DNA of 35,716 nt from a virus. The notes beneath the pieces were generated by a model. That model ran no database searches. It saw nothing but the letters and a program-made list of their open reading frames with translations, and had not been told where the DNA came from. This document shows, piece after piece, positions 8,508 through 16,226 of this stretch. The stretch's first letter is position 1. Every line of letters begins with the position of its first letter. The stretch spans positions 1 through 35,716 of IMG/VR virus record IMGVR_UViG_3300020392_000036; one strand, 5' to 3'. The position numbers and the translations under genes were made by a program.

Positions 8508-9605
8508 TTAACTTATACCGGCTAATTTTTGAAGGTAAACAATATCAGCTGTCTTGCTGTCAGCTGATGCTGTAGCTTCTGCTTTGTTTCCAGTGACTTC
8601 TGTTGTAGATTCACTTAGTACCTTCTTTTCTGGTTTTTTTGCGTCTTCCTTCAGTACTGAAGGGAGATACTTATTGAATGCATTTTGTAGCTTTTCAGTT
8701 TTTACACTTTCAAGCAATGCACCCATAATTTCTTTATGGTCTTTGCTGAGAGGTTGCATCATTTCTTGCATAACTTGCTTTCGTTCTGCTGTATCTTTAG
8801 CAATACGTGCTTCCTTAGCACTTTCTGCTATAGCTACTTCCTTTTCAGCAATGGCTTTATCTTTGTTTTCAATCTCGCCTTGTAGATTTTCAACTACCTT
8901 AGACAACTTAGCAACTTCCGTTCCTTCGTTTAGATAGCTACCCATAAATTCAGCGGCGTATGTTTCAAATATCTTACGTCCAAAGGTATTTTCTTTGGCT
9001 GTTTTGATATCTTCACGTAAAGTATTAAGTTCTGACTTAATGGTATTTTCCATTATGCCTTCTACTTTCTTCGCGGCAGTCTTTATGAAATCTGCTTTAG
9101 TTTGATTGATAACCTCTTTGCCTTCTTTAATCATTTTGACTTTAGCTTCAACTAGTGAGCGTTTGTCTTCATGAAACTCATTGAGCTCTTTGGTTAATTG
9201 CTCCATAACAAAACCTTCCAGCTTCGTCATGTTTGATTCTTGAGCAACTCGGTCTCCGCGGAGTTCTTCGATCTCTTTGCGGAGTGCTTCCATCACAAAC
9301 TGATCAAGCACTTTTGAATGCTCTTTCATGTGCTTGCGATAAGCAACACGATCTTCAGCTACTTTGGCTTTATCTTCTTTGAACTCTTCGAGTTCTTTTC
9401 CAATAACATCCGTAAGCATCTTATCTGCGGCTTCTACAATCTGCGACTTGTCATTTTCATAACGCTGTGCAAATTCTTCTCTAAGTTCAGCTGTGATTGT
9501 TTCACGAGCTTCCGTTAGTTGGGTATCCCAAGCTTCAGATATTGAAGATCTAACCTCTTCGGAGAGCGTATTTGAGTTTAATAGTTCATCCATTGCATGA
9601 GCCAT
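8508..9605 (-). CDS. gp22: Prohead core scaffolding protein gp22
   Basis: The 365-residue protein is highly charged and predicted to be mainly coiled coil from about residue 15 to 285 (runs of Glu, Lys, Ala), followed by a Lys-rich linker and a C-terminal tail ending LQKLAGIS. It lies directly between protease gp21 and capsid gp23, the fixed T4 order 21-22-23. In T4 gp22 forms the inner scaffold of the prohead and is cut to peptides by gp21. T4 gp22 is about 270 residues, so this one is longer, mainly in the coiled-coil part. The start has a clear GGAGAG ribosome site. The assignment rests on order and physical character as much as on sequence similarity. Confidence 0.85.
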   Translation of the reverse strand: MAHAMDELLNSNTLSEEVRSSISEAWDTQLTEARETITAELREEFAQRYENDKSQIVEAADKMLTDVIGKELEEFKEDKAKVAEDRVAYRKHMKEHSKVLDQFVMEALRKEIEELRGDRVAQESNMTKLEGFVMEQLTKELNEFHEDKRSLVEAKVKMIKEGKEVINQTKADFIKTAAKKVEGIMENTIKSELNTLREDIKTAKENTFGRKIFETYAAEFMGSYLNEGTEVAKLSKVVENLQGEIENKDKAIAEKEVAIAESAKEARIAKDTAERKQVMQEMMQPLSKDHKEIMGALLESVKTEKLQNAFNKYLPSVLKEDAKKPEKKVLSESTTEVTGNKAEATASADSKTADIVYLQKLAGIS

Positions 9606-9606
9606 A

Positions 9607-10245
9607 TTAATCTCTCCTATATCTCAGGTTTTTAATAAAGTTGGTCACCTCTTCCTGGAGATAACGTTGTGCGCCACGGTCGTGTCTAGTTGCATCAGCG
9701 ACATCCATTAACACATTACCCCGTCTATGATTCATAATTCTTTCATAGATTGGATCGGGATAAGCGTCTGGTGCACTTGGATTTGCTACAATATCAACAG
9801 TAATGATTTCAAAATCTTTTACTATGCCGTTGTCGTTAACATTGCCACTGCCTCGGCTTGACACGCCTAATTTTACTCCACTCTCTAATAGGGTTTTACA
9901 AATATTTCCCATTGGAGTTGGTAGAATTTTAAGTTTGCCGATCCCATTTGCGCCATCAGTATCCATTTCAGTAATCATGTGACTTACACGATCTAAATTG
10001 ATATTGAGGTCATCTGGGTGATCAGCTTCACCTAATACACTGTACCCACCTTTAATTTTTTCATTAATGCTTTTAACTGCACTATGAATTTCTTCTTTTG
10101 TGTAGATACGATTGTTTTGATTGCGTACATCACCTTCAATAAAAATACCTTTCATATACAAGCTCTTACCGTTACCTTCATCTAATGTTTCAGTAACGAT
10201 ATTTGCTTGATTGTATGTAAGATGTTCTTTAAGTGAGGTAAGCAT
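9607..10245 (-). CDS. gp21: Prohead core protease gp21
   Basis: The 212-residue protein matches the T4 prohead maturation protease (peptidase U9/S77 group), a serine protease with a herpesvirus-assemblin-like fold. Visible motifs are NRIYTKEEI near residue 45, the catalytic-His region GEADHPDD (His76), the serine region GVSSRGSG (Ser129/Ser130) and the VDIVANPSAPDA stretch. Its role is to cleave gp22, gp23 and core proteins at L/I-x-E sites before DNA packaging; a fitting site is present in gp23 here. It ends 1 base before the gp22 start and begins 1 base after the stop of the acidic core protein, so translation is probably coupled. Confidence 0.93.
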   Translation of the reverse strand: MLTSLKEHLTYNQANIVTETLDEGNGKSLYMKGIFIEGDVRNQNNRIYTKEEIHSAVKSINEKIKGGYSVLGEADHPDDLNINLDRVSHMITEMDTDGANGIGKLKILPTPMGNICKTLLESGVKLGVSSRGSGNVNDNGIVKDFEIITVDIVANPSAPDAYPDPIYERIMNHRRGNVLMDVADATRHDRGAQRYLQEEVTNFIKNLRYRRD

Positions 10246-10246
10246 A

Positions 10247-11089
10247 TTACTTCATTCCTCTAATAGGACTGTCTGACTTAGTGACTTCAGCTTTTGGCTT
10301 TGGAGCCGCACTAGGTGAACCAGCTTCTTGTGGCCCGTCTACACCCATACCTTCAGCAGTTGGAGCAGGTCTACCCTTCTCGTCTCCGCCTGAGGCTTTG
10401 TGTGCAGTTGCGCCTGTTGGTGCACTAGCTTGTGATGCTACTGGTGATCCTTTGTCGCTTGAATCACTATGTGATACACTTACTGCTTTCATTTCAGCGC
10501 CTTCTTCGACAGCTTCAACTTCTTCAGTTTCTTCAACTGGATCAGCTGATTCTTCCATTTCTGGCTCATCTTCAGCAGGTGCATCGTCACCCATCATATC
10601 AGCAAATGCCGCTCTTAATTCAGCAATTGCGTCTTCGACGTTATCCATAGCTTCTTCTGCATCTGATTCATCGCCTTCTTCGCCTTCATCAGCTTCAGGT
10701 TCCATGTCCATAGCTAGATCCATTTCTGGAGCATCTGCCATTTCTTCGTCACCCATGTCATCATCGTCCATGATTTCTTCGTCTTCGATCTCTTCTTCTG
10801 CTGTTTCGATATCATCAAGGAAATCTTCTTCTGCATCAGATGCGTCAATCGCTTCTTCTACTTCTGATTCGTCCTTTGAATCGTCATCAGCTTCATCAAG
10901 ATCGATAGTTTCATCTAGGTCATCTTCTTGAATTTCGTCTTCTACTACTTCATCATTTTCTTGTAGACTAGACCAATGTGATTTAGCTTTTTCTACAAAA
11001 ACCGTATGAAGAAGATCGGCGGCTTTGTCTTGCTCGTCGTTTACGATATATTCAAGGACCTTAACTAAAGATTCCTTGTGTTCGCTCAT
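10247..11089 (-). CDS. Highly acidic prohead core protein (gp67/gp68-like)
   Basis: This 280-residue protein has a short helical N-terminal part (SLVKVLEYIVNDEQDKAADL and following HTVFVEKAKSHW) then about 150 residues dominated by Glu and Asp, and a low-complexity Pro/Ala/Gly/Lys tail ending SPIRGMK. It is between the portal side and gp21, where T4 carries genes 67 and 68 for acidic internal core proteins that are cut by gp21. The N-terminal helix resembles the short core proteins of marine T4-like phages, but T4 gp67 has only 80 residues, so the acidic stretch is greatly expanded. A strong AAGGAG site precedes the ATG. The function as a core component is inferred from position and composition. 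Confidence 0.65.
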   Translation of the reverse strand: MSEHKESLVKVLEYIVNDEQDKAADLLHTVFVEKAKSHWSSLQENDEVVEDEIQEDDLDETIDLDEADDDSKDESEVEEAIDASDAEEDFLDDIETAEEEIEDEEIMDDDDMGDEEMADAPEMDLAMDMEPEADEGEEGDESDAEEAMDNVEDAIAELRAAFADMMGDDAPAEDEPEMEESADPVEETEEVEAVEEGAEMKAVSVSHSDSSDKGSPVASQASAPTGATAHKASGGDEKGRPAPTAEGMGVDGPQEAGSPSAAPKPKAEVTKSDSPIRGMK

Positions 11090-11167
11090 ATCATTCTCCT
11101 TAAAAAATTACAGGCTTACCAAGATGGTTTACATCTATATTTAACATACCAAGACGTTTTGCTTAGG

Positions 11168-11191
11168 AAATACCCTAAAAAATGGGTATTT
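11168..11191. other. Inverted repeat in the gap between the small gp20-linked gene and the acidic core gene
   Basis: AAATACCC and GGGTATTT flank an 8-base A/T loop. It lies in the 144-base gap 11090-11233, the longest break inside the head module. There is no clear T-run after it on the minus strand, so it may be a weak terminator, a processing site or an RNA stabiliser. A lone TTGACA on the minus strand at 11202-11207 has no good -10 partner. Confidence 0.5.
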
Positions 11192-11233
11192 TATGAATTC
11201 TTGTCAATGATAAGTAAAAATTAAACAGATTTT

Positions 11234-11437
11234 CTATGATTGGGCAGGTTTTGCATAGATTTTTTTAATACGTTCCATGCGAGAAGCATGTTCAATATTG
11301 TGTACTTCACGTTGCTTTCTCAAACGATTTAAATGTTTAAGTGTAAGTCTTGATTTACGTACATCATCCGCCTGTCTATTATTATAATTGTCGTCTTCGG
11401 CATCATAATATTCTTTTAATATGTCTTTGCTACGCAT
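11234..11437 (-). CDS. Small basic protein overlapping the end of gp20
   Basis: The 67-residue protein (MRSKDILKEYYDAEDDNYNN start) has an acidic N-terminal third and a basic helical remainder ending KKIYAKPAQS. I choose the ATG at 11435-11437 because AGGAG sits 5 bases ahead; an ATG two codons earlier touches that site. A frame extending further upstream into gp20 exists but has no support. It overlaps the gp20 stop by 8 bases, so translation is likely coupled. I recognise no domain. Its place between portal and core genes makes a prohead core or portal-assembly role possible, which is inference. Confidence 0.6.
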   Translation of the reverse strand: MRSKDILKEYYDAEDDNYNNRQADDVRKSRLTLKHLNRLRKQREVHNIEHASRMERIKKIYAKPAQS

Positions 11438-13112
11438 TCTCATCTCCTGCGGGTGCTGGTGCCGTTTCTGCACCGCTAATAGGACTTGCACCTTCAGTTT
11501 CTTCACCTGTTGCCGCATCAGCTGGTATATCAATGTCACCACCGTCTGGTACGTCAAATCCTCTTACTCCAACATTTCCTAGTCCTGGAATATCAGATCC
11601 TTCAGGTGTTGTTCCTGCTTGGTTTTCTTCTTCCCACATTCTCTCATTTTTTAATATTTCTTCTTCTGACCAACCTAAATACTTTTCAAGTATAAAGCGT
11701 CTGCTCATGTATGGTACACCTTCTAAGTTACCAAATACTGCCGCTCTAGCACTATGTATTTCTATTTCTTTGTATGTGCTAAAACTTTGTGGTTCTACAA
11801 ATTCTAAATCAAAAACACTAGCATCAATATTAATGCCTTTGTTTTTCATAAACAGTTTAAATTCTTTGTCCATAGTAGGAGCAATTGATGCTTGTAGTCT
11901 CATACAGTATTGATTGAATCTATATTCTTGAATAAATGCTGTTCCTACTCTGCCGTCTACATAACTTGCAGTTCCATCATCAGGCCCTGTTGGCAAATAA
12001 CTGCTGGGCACACGCAATGCTCTTAGCATTTTATTTGTGAAGTAACGCAGGTCGTCAATTTGTCCTAGGTTTTCTCCACCTGGTAACACTTCAACTTTAC
12101 TACCTCTGCCTTCACTGGTCTGTGCAAAGAAGTAGTCTTCCATAATGCTCAATGGATTGTAGGCGGCATCCATGATAGTTGTACCGCCTCCTGTTTTGTT
12201 TGGAATACGTTTTTGATGTATTTCATTTTTCACACGTTCAACAAAACCCATAGCTTTGTTTGGTGGCATGTTTCCTACGTCTACATAAAACACACGTCTT
12301 TCAGGTGCTCTTTGTACTCTGTAGATAATAATACTATCTTCTAGTAGTTCTTTTTGCTTGTATGTTTTGAAAATTGGATCAAGTATACTACTACCAAAAG
12401 GCCAATTACCATCCATACCTTCTGTTAAGCCTAAGTGTACAACATGATTAGCATCTACTGTATATTCTTGTATTTGACCTGTACCGTGGTCGTATTGACC
12501 TGCTCCTTGTCCATACATGCCTTTGTCGATAACTTGTCCACGCATCATACTATTAACTGTGCCATATGTTTGACTGTGTTGTACAGGCTTACTGACTGTT
12601 TTTTCCTGCATGTTCAAGTCAATGTTTTTAATTATATACTGCTCTGGTTTCTTGCCTTTAGCTTCATTTACTACTGCTTTCATTACATCAACTGGATTGA
12701 CATAATACAGTTCCCAAGTCTCAGGATCTCTGATAAAAAATTGATCACCATACTTGATAGTATTTCTAAACATACGGAAAATACGCTTGTCCCAGTCTTG
12801 CAAATTACACCATTGTTGTAGTGTTTGCTCTAGGATTTTGCTTTCGCTTTCTGTAGCATTTTCTCTGTAATTAATTTTAAAAGGTAAATGTGTTTGTTCA
12901 TCTACTTGTGTACTGAACTCACTAATAATGTCAATGGCGGCGTTTATTTCGCTGTCCATGTCCATTTGGTCATACTGTGCATATCTTTCAACACGATTAG
13001 GTTGACCGCTGTATACTTCTGGTAACCAGCTTTGAAATCTACTGGCACTGCTAGGCTTCATGCTATCAGCACTTTGTCCACCGTATACTGTAAAATGTTT
13101 TTTCCAACTCAT
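11430..13112 (-). CDS. gp20: Portal vertex protein gp20
   Basis: The 560-residue protein matches the T4 portal (524 residues in T4), which forms the dodecamer at the DNA-packaging vertex, initiates head assembly and docks the terminase and neck. Recognisable family blocks are RFQSWLPEVYSGQPNRVERY near residue 27, DSEINAAIDIISEFSTQ, YGDQFFIRDP, RVQRAPERRVFYVDVGNMPP and the crown region around VPSSYLPTGPDDG. The last 60 residues are Gly/Pro/Ala/Glu-rich and variable. It is followed by the overlapping small gene and then the core, protease, scaffold and capsid genes, as in T4. Upstream lie both a sigma70-type and a late-type promoter. Confidence 0.95.
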   Translation of the reverse strand: MSWKKHFTVYGGQSADSMKPSSASRFQSWLPEVYSGQPNRVERYAQYDQMDMDSEINAAIDIISEFSTQVDEQTHLPFKINYRENATESESKILEQTLQQWCNLQDWDKRIFRMFRNTIKYGDQFFIRDPETWELYYVNPVDVMKAVVNEAKGKKPEQYIIKNIDLNMQEKTVSKPVQHSQTYGTVNSMMRGQVIDKGMYGQGAGQYDHGTGQIQEYTVDANHVVHLGLTEGMDGNWPFGSSILDPIFKTYKQKELLEDSIIIYRVQRAPERRVFYVDVGNMPPNKAMGFVERVKNEIHQKRIPNKTGGGTTIMDAAYNPLSIMEDYFFAQTSEGRGSKVEVLPGGENLGQIDDLRYFTNKMLRALRVPSSYLPTGPDDGTASYVDGRVGTAFIQEYRFNQYCMRLQASIAPTMDKEFKLFMKNKGINIDASVFDLEFVEPQSFSTYKEIEIHSARAAVFGNLEGVPYMSRRFILEKYLGWSEEEILKNERMWEEENQAGTTPEGSDIPGLGNVGVRGFDVPDGGDIDIPADAATGEETEGASPISGAETAPAPAGDENA

Positions 13113-13129
13113 ATGAATCTCTTTATTCT

Positions 13130-13157
13130 ATTATAGTATATTTATTGCTTTTGTCAA
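13130..13157 (-). promoter_or_regulatory. Sigma70-type promoter ahead of gp20 (TTGACA-16-TATAAT)
   Basis: The minus strand has a perfect -35 TTGACA (13152-13157) and a perfect -10 TATAAT (13130-13135) with 16 bases between. The gp20 ATG is 18 bases beyond the -10 box. This is unexpected for a late gene, and a late box lies inside the spacer. Confidence 0.7.
13139..13146 (-). promoter_or_regulatory. Late promoter box AATAAATA for the head module
   Basis: AATAAATA on the minus strand, the same variant as at 7256, lies 26 bases before the gp20 ATG and within the spacer of the sigma70-type promoter. It should drive gp20 and the downstream head genes late in infection. Confidence 0.6.
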
Positions 13158-13162
13158 CCTAA

Positions 13163-15085
13163 TTATGGACCCGGATTTTGATTGTTTGTATATGCATCTA
13201 CTTTTTCTTTTATTGCAGTAGTTAATGCACCTACAAATTCATCCAAACCTTGTTTGTTAAATTTCATGTTAGTTGGATTTTCCTCAGATCCTAGTATAGC
13301 GCCAAACTTCTGTAAGAGCATTTGTCCTGTATTGCTTACTCCTAATCTCTCTGCTTCCCTCTCTCTTAATTGCTGTACACTAATTCCTTCTCTATTTGCT
13401 CTTTCTTGTTCCGCACTTGTTTCATCTCCAAAACTAGCAAATGTATCCATTACCGTTTCAGTTCCTTGTAAGGCCATCAACCCCATTCCCAAGTTGTTTC
13501 TTCCTACTGCAAAAGCACCTAGACCAGCAAAGAAAAGTTTATCACTAAGTTCCATTTGACCTTTAGCTACATTAACAAATGGTTCAATTGCAAAACTACC
13601 CAATGCTGTTCCTACACCTTTTGCAAAAGTTTCAGCAAATTCAGTAGAACCAAACTCTTGAGTCATTTTTTGAATTGCCATTAATGCGTCTACTGTACCT
13701 AAATTTTCATCTCCTGTAGCACCCCGTCCAATTCCTCTTGCTACATCAAGCAAACGAGCATTTATAATTGCTTGAGTCTTTTGTAGTTCTGCTGACAATC
13801 CTCTAGCTGTGCCTGTTGTTGTACCTGCTTCTTCATTTAATTTTTCTAAACTTTCAGCAACTTTACCTGCTACATCATCAATATCTGCAAGTCCTTCTTG
13901 AAATGTAAGTATAGTCAAAGCAGTACTATCACCTAGTGCCGCTTGTGTTCTTAAAACGTTTGCATTTTGTGCCGCTGGTCCTCTGAGATCTTGCACTAGT
14001 TGTTGTACTTCAGTACCAAACTGAGCTGAATCCATTCCGCCTTCTATGTTGCCCATTACAAAACTTATAAGTTTATCTGCATTACTACCCAAACGTGCAA
14101 TTAGTTCCGGAGCGAATGCGTTAGCAGGCAAATCAGTTGCAATACCATTTACGATAGCTTCACCTAATTGTTTACCACCTGGTATTGTACTCAATGCTGA
14201 AGCAAGTTGTTTGAATCTTTCTTGAGTATCACCTGTTTGTTCAGATAAGAAACTTTGTGCAATTGCACTGTTACGCATTTCCATTTGTGCTTGTAATCTA
14301 GATCTTACATCTTGTCCTGTTACCCTTGCCATAGCTTCTTGTTGTTTTATATTTTCTGCCATCGACTCTGCAAGTGCTTGTTCATTCATTGCTCTAAAAG
14401 AATCAGTGTCCATGGTCTTTCGTCTTATTTCTAATTCTTTAGCCATAAATTCTGCCGCTTCTTGTGTCTTCATACCAAAGTTTCCAAAAGGCTCAGCCGC
14501 GGCTTGAAAATTTTCTACTAGCTTTAAAAATCGCATTGAACCATTTTGTACACCATCTCCAAATTCACGCATAGCTAATGAGTCTTGTCCTACCATTTTT
14601 GTAAACTCACCTAAGGTTAAACCAACTTCACTGGTTCTAGCATTCATCATTGCTAATTCAGAAGTGAAATCAACACCAAATCTTCCACTCAATCTCATTA
14701 CTTCGCCAAGTTCTTCTGCCGCTTGATTAGCCATACCAAACGCTGTACTAACTGCCGCAGGTGCACCAAGCCGACTCATGGTCTGTGTAATTACATCAGT
14801 AATCTTTTTATTACCAATGGTTTCAAAACCCTTCATTACTGCATTGGGCGTTTCTTTAATATATTTGCCCATTTGCTGTTTGATTGTTTTGGAATCTATA
14901 CCATCTTTTTTCTGTTCTCTGAGTATTTGTGCAAGTGTGACATTACCTTGGCTGTCTTCTTCTTTGACACCTGTCATTGTTGCTAAAATTTGTCTTTGTG
15001 TTTTTAAAATATTATCTGCTGTTTCTTCAGTCGCAAGGTCGTTCACTGTAACAGTGCCTAAATTTGGTATATCAATAGATGCCAT
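13163..15085 (-). CDS. Putative tail tape-measure/hub protein (gp29-like)
   Basis: The 640-residue protein is mostly helical and Ala/Gln/Glu/Met-rich, with long amphipathic stretches (for example MANQAAEELGEVMRLSGRFG and AKELEIRRKTMDTDSFRAMN), small hydrophobic Gly-rich segments near residues 525-560 (LFFAGLGAFAVG) and a helical C-terminus. This resembles tail-length-determining proteins. T4 gp29, tape measure and hub component, has 590 residues. It is opposite gp26, another hub-assembly gene, and has its own exact late box (TATAAATA at 15126). I cannot show residue-level similarity to gp29, so the call rests on composition, size and neighbours. Alternatives are another late structural protein or an internal head protein. 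Confidence 0.5.
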   Translation of the reverse strand: MASIDIPNLGTVTVNDLATEETADNILKTQRQILATMTGVKEEDSQGNVTLAQILREQKKDGIDSKTIKQQMGKYIKETPNAVMKGFETIGNKKITDVITQTMSRLGAPAAVSTAFGMANQAAEELGEVMRLSGRFGVDFTSELAMMNARTSEVGLTLGEFTKMVGQDSLAMREFGDGVQNGSMRFLKLVENFQAAAEPFGNFGMKTQEAAEFMAKELEIRRKTMDTDSFRAMNEQALAESMAENIKQQEAMARVTGQDVRSRLQAQMEMRNSAIAQSFLSEQTGDTQERFKQLASALSTIPGGKQLGEAIVNGIATDLPANAFAPELIARLGSNADKLISFVMGNIEGGMDSAQFGTEVQQLVQDLRGPAAQNANVLRTQAALGDSTALTILTFQEGLADIDDVAGKVAESLEKLNEEAGTTTGTARGLSAELQKTQAIINARLLDVARGIGRGATGDENLGTVDALMAIQKMTQEFGSTEFAETFAKGVGTALGSFAIEPFVNVAKGQMELSDKLFFAGLGAFAVGRNNLGMGLMALQGTETVMDTFASFGDETSAEQERANREGISVQQLREREAERLGVSNTGQMLLQKFGAILGSEENPTNMKFNKQGLDEFVGALTTAIKEKVDAYTNNQNPGP

Positions 15086-15103
15086 TAACTGCTCACTTAA
15101 TTA

Positions 15104-15111
15104 GATAAATA
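15104..15111 (+). promoter_or_regulatory. Late promoter box GATAAATA for gp26
   Basis: GATAAATA on the plus strand fits NATAAATA and is 30 bases before the gp26 ATG. It faces the minus-strand late box at 15126-15133, so the two predicted transcripts start within a few bases of each other on opposite strands. Confidence 0.55.
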
Positions 15112-15125
15112 CTTTTATATACAGT

Positions 15126-15133
15126 TATTTATA
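15126..15133 (-). promoter_or_regulatory. Late promoter TATAAATA for the tape-measure-like gene
   Basis: This is a perfect T4 late consensus on the minus strand, about 40 bases before the start at 15085. The predicted leader is about 35 bases. Confidence 0.8.
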
Positions 15134-15141
15134 GGCGAAAA

Positions 15142-15981
15142 ATGAACAATCCGTTACAAGACTATTATAGGAATAAAGAAATCTTTGTTAAATTACCAAC
15201 CAAAGGTAATTGGATGAAGCAAAAACCAAATCTTACAGCAGAAGACGAAATAGGTATAAAACCTATGACTATTGCTGATGAAATGAAATTGAATATCCCT
15301 GATACACTGTACAATGGAGAAGCATTATTTGATATGGTGGCAAGTGTTGCCCCAGACATACCAAATCCAAAAGAACTAGCACTACCAGACATTGATGTAA
15401 TACTATTGGCAAGTAGAGCCGCCACATATGATAAAAAAATGAATGTAGAAAGCAGATGTACTCATTGTGAAAGAATGAGTGAATTTGAGATAGACTTACC
15501 TAGTGTACTCAGTCAAATTAAAGACAACTCCAGTCCCGTGCTAGTTGAAATGCAAGAACTTACTATTAGTTTAAAACCAAATACACTGTTTGCTGTTAAT
15601 GCATTGAATGTTCAAAAAATTGCATCCAATTCAATTTTACAAGCAATAAGTGTAAGTGAGGAAAGAGCAAACGAAGAATTAAAAACCACATTTAAACAAC
15701 TTGTAGAAAACATTGCCGCATATAGATTAGCAAGTGTTCAAGACGGAATTGAGTATATTCAAACTCCAGACGGAAACAAAGTTACAGAACCACAGCATAT
15801 ACTGGATTGGTTATCCAGTGTTGATTTAAACACTGTGTCTAAACTTGAACAAGAACAAGCCAAACTAAATGGCAATGGAATGAAACGAGAATTTAATTTC
15901 ACTTGTAGCAACGGAGATTGTGCAAAAGATTTTAAAGGTGCAGTAAGTTATAATCCAAGTTTTTTTTTCAGCAACAATTGA
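15142..15981 (+). CDS. gp26: Baseplate hub assembly protein gp26-like
   Basis: The 279-residue protein resembles the T4 baseplate family typified by gp26 (208 residues in T4), required for assembly of the central hub. The block NKEIFVKLPTKGNWM then EIGIKPMTIADEMKLNIPDT near residues 12-55 is the family signature. It carries two cysteine pairs, Cys106-x2-Cys109 (CTHC) and Cys255-x4-Cys260 (CSNGDC), that could form one zinc site. The ATG follows AGGCGAAAA and a late box. The end is notable: nine consecutive T residues (15960-15968) in the codons for SFFF just before the stop, with a second open frame continuing beyond (see next gene). The neighbouring head and tape-measure genes run the other way. 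Confidence 0.8.
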   Translation: MNNPLQDYYRNKEIFVKLPTKGNWMKQKPNLTAEDEIGIKPMTIADEMKLNIPDTLYNGEALFDMVASVAPDIPNPKELALPDIDVILLASRAATYDKKMNVESRCTHCERMSEFEIDLPSVLSQIKDNSSPVLVEMQELTISLKPNTLFAVNALNVQKIASNSILQAISVSEERANEELKTTFKQLVENIAAYRLASVQDGIEYIQTPDGNKVTEPQHILDWLSSVDLNTVSKLEQEQAKLNGNGMKREFNFTCSNGDCAKDFKGAVSYNPSFFFSNN

Positions 15982-16226
15982 GTCTAACTAAAAATGACAA
16001 AGCAAAAGTTGATGAACTTGTTAAACGCCACGAAGACATAAACAAAAATTATCGAACTATGATAAATGATGTTCAGATTCATACTAATGGTGCTTTTAGT
16101 AGAAATGAATTATTAGATATGCCTATAAGAGATTTCTTAGAGATCAAAGAAATGTTACAAGAAAACATAGATAAACAAAAGCAACAAATGAATCAACGCA
16201 AAGGTAAAATAACAACTCAACTATAG
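15978..16226 (+). CDS. Small coiled-coil protein downstream of gp26, TTG start or frameshift product
   Basis: This 82-residue frame is Lys/Glu/Gln/Asn-rich and helical (KNDKAKVDELVKRHEDINKN and following). It has no in-frame ATG before residue 28. Either it starts at TTG 15978-15980, sharing TTGA with the gp26 stop and lacking a ribosome site, or it is made as an extension of gp26 by a -1 frameshift on the T9 run at 15960-15968; the frame is open back to 15954, so a fusion is possible. In T4, gene 51 (hub catalyst) follows 26, but at 249 residues it is far longer and I see no similarity. Helical, charged small proteins next to hub genes are often assembly chaperones; that role is inference. 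Confidence 0.6.
   Translation: MSLTKNDKAKVDELVKRHEDINKNYRTMINDVQIHTNGAFSRNELLDMPIRDFLEIKEMLQENIDKQKQQMNQRKGKITTQL

Noticed and set aside
10281-10931. 216-codon plus-strand Ser/Ala-rich open frame
   Set aside because: It is the antisense of the Glu/Asp-rich core protein; repetitive GAA/GAT codons read backwards give Ser codons without stops.
11438-11557. Longer version of the small gene overlapping gp20 (107 residues)
   Set aside because: The extra N-terminal part lies fully within the gp20 coding region and has Gln/Val-rich shadow-frame content; the internal ATG has the ribosome site.
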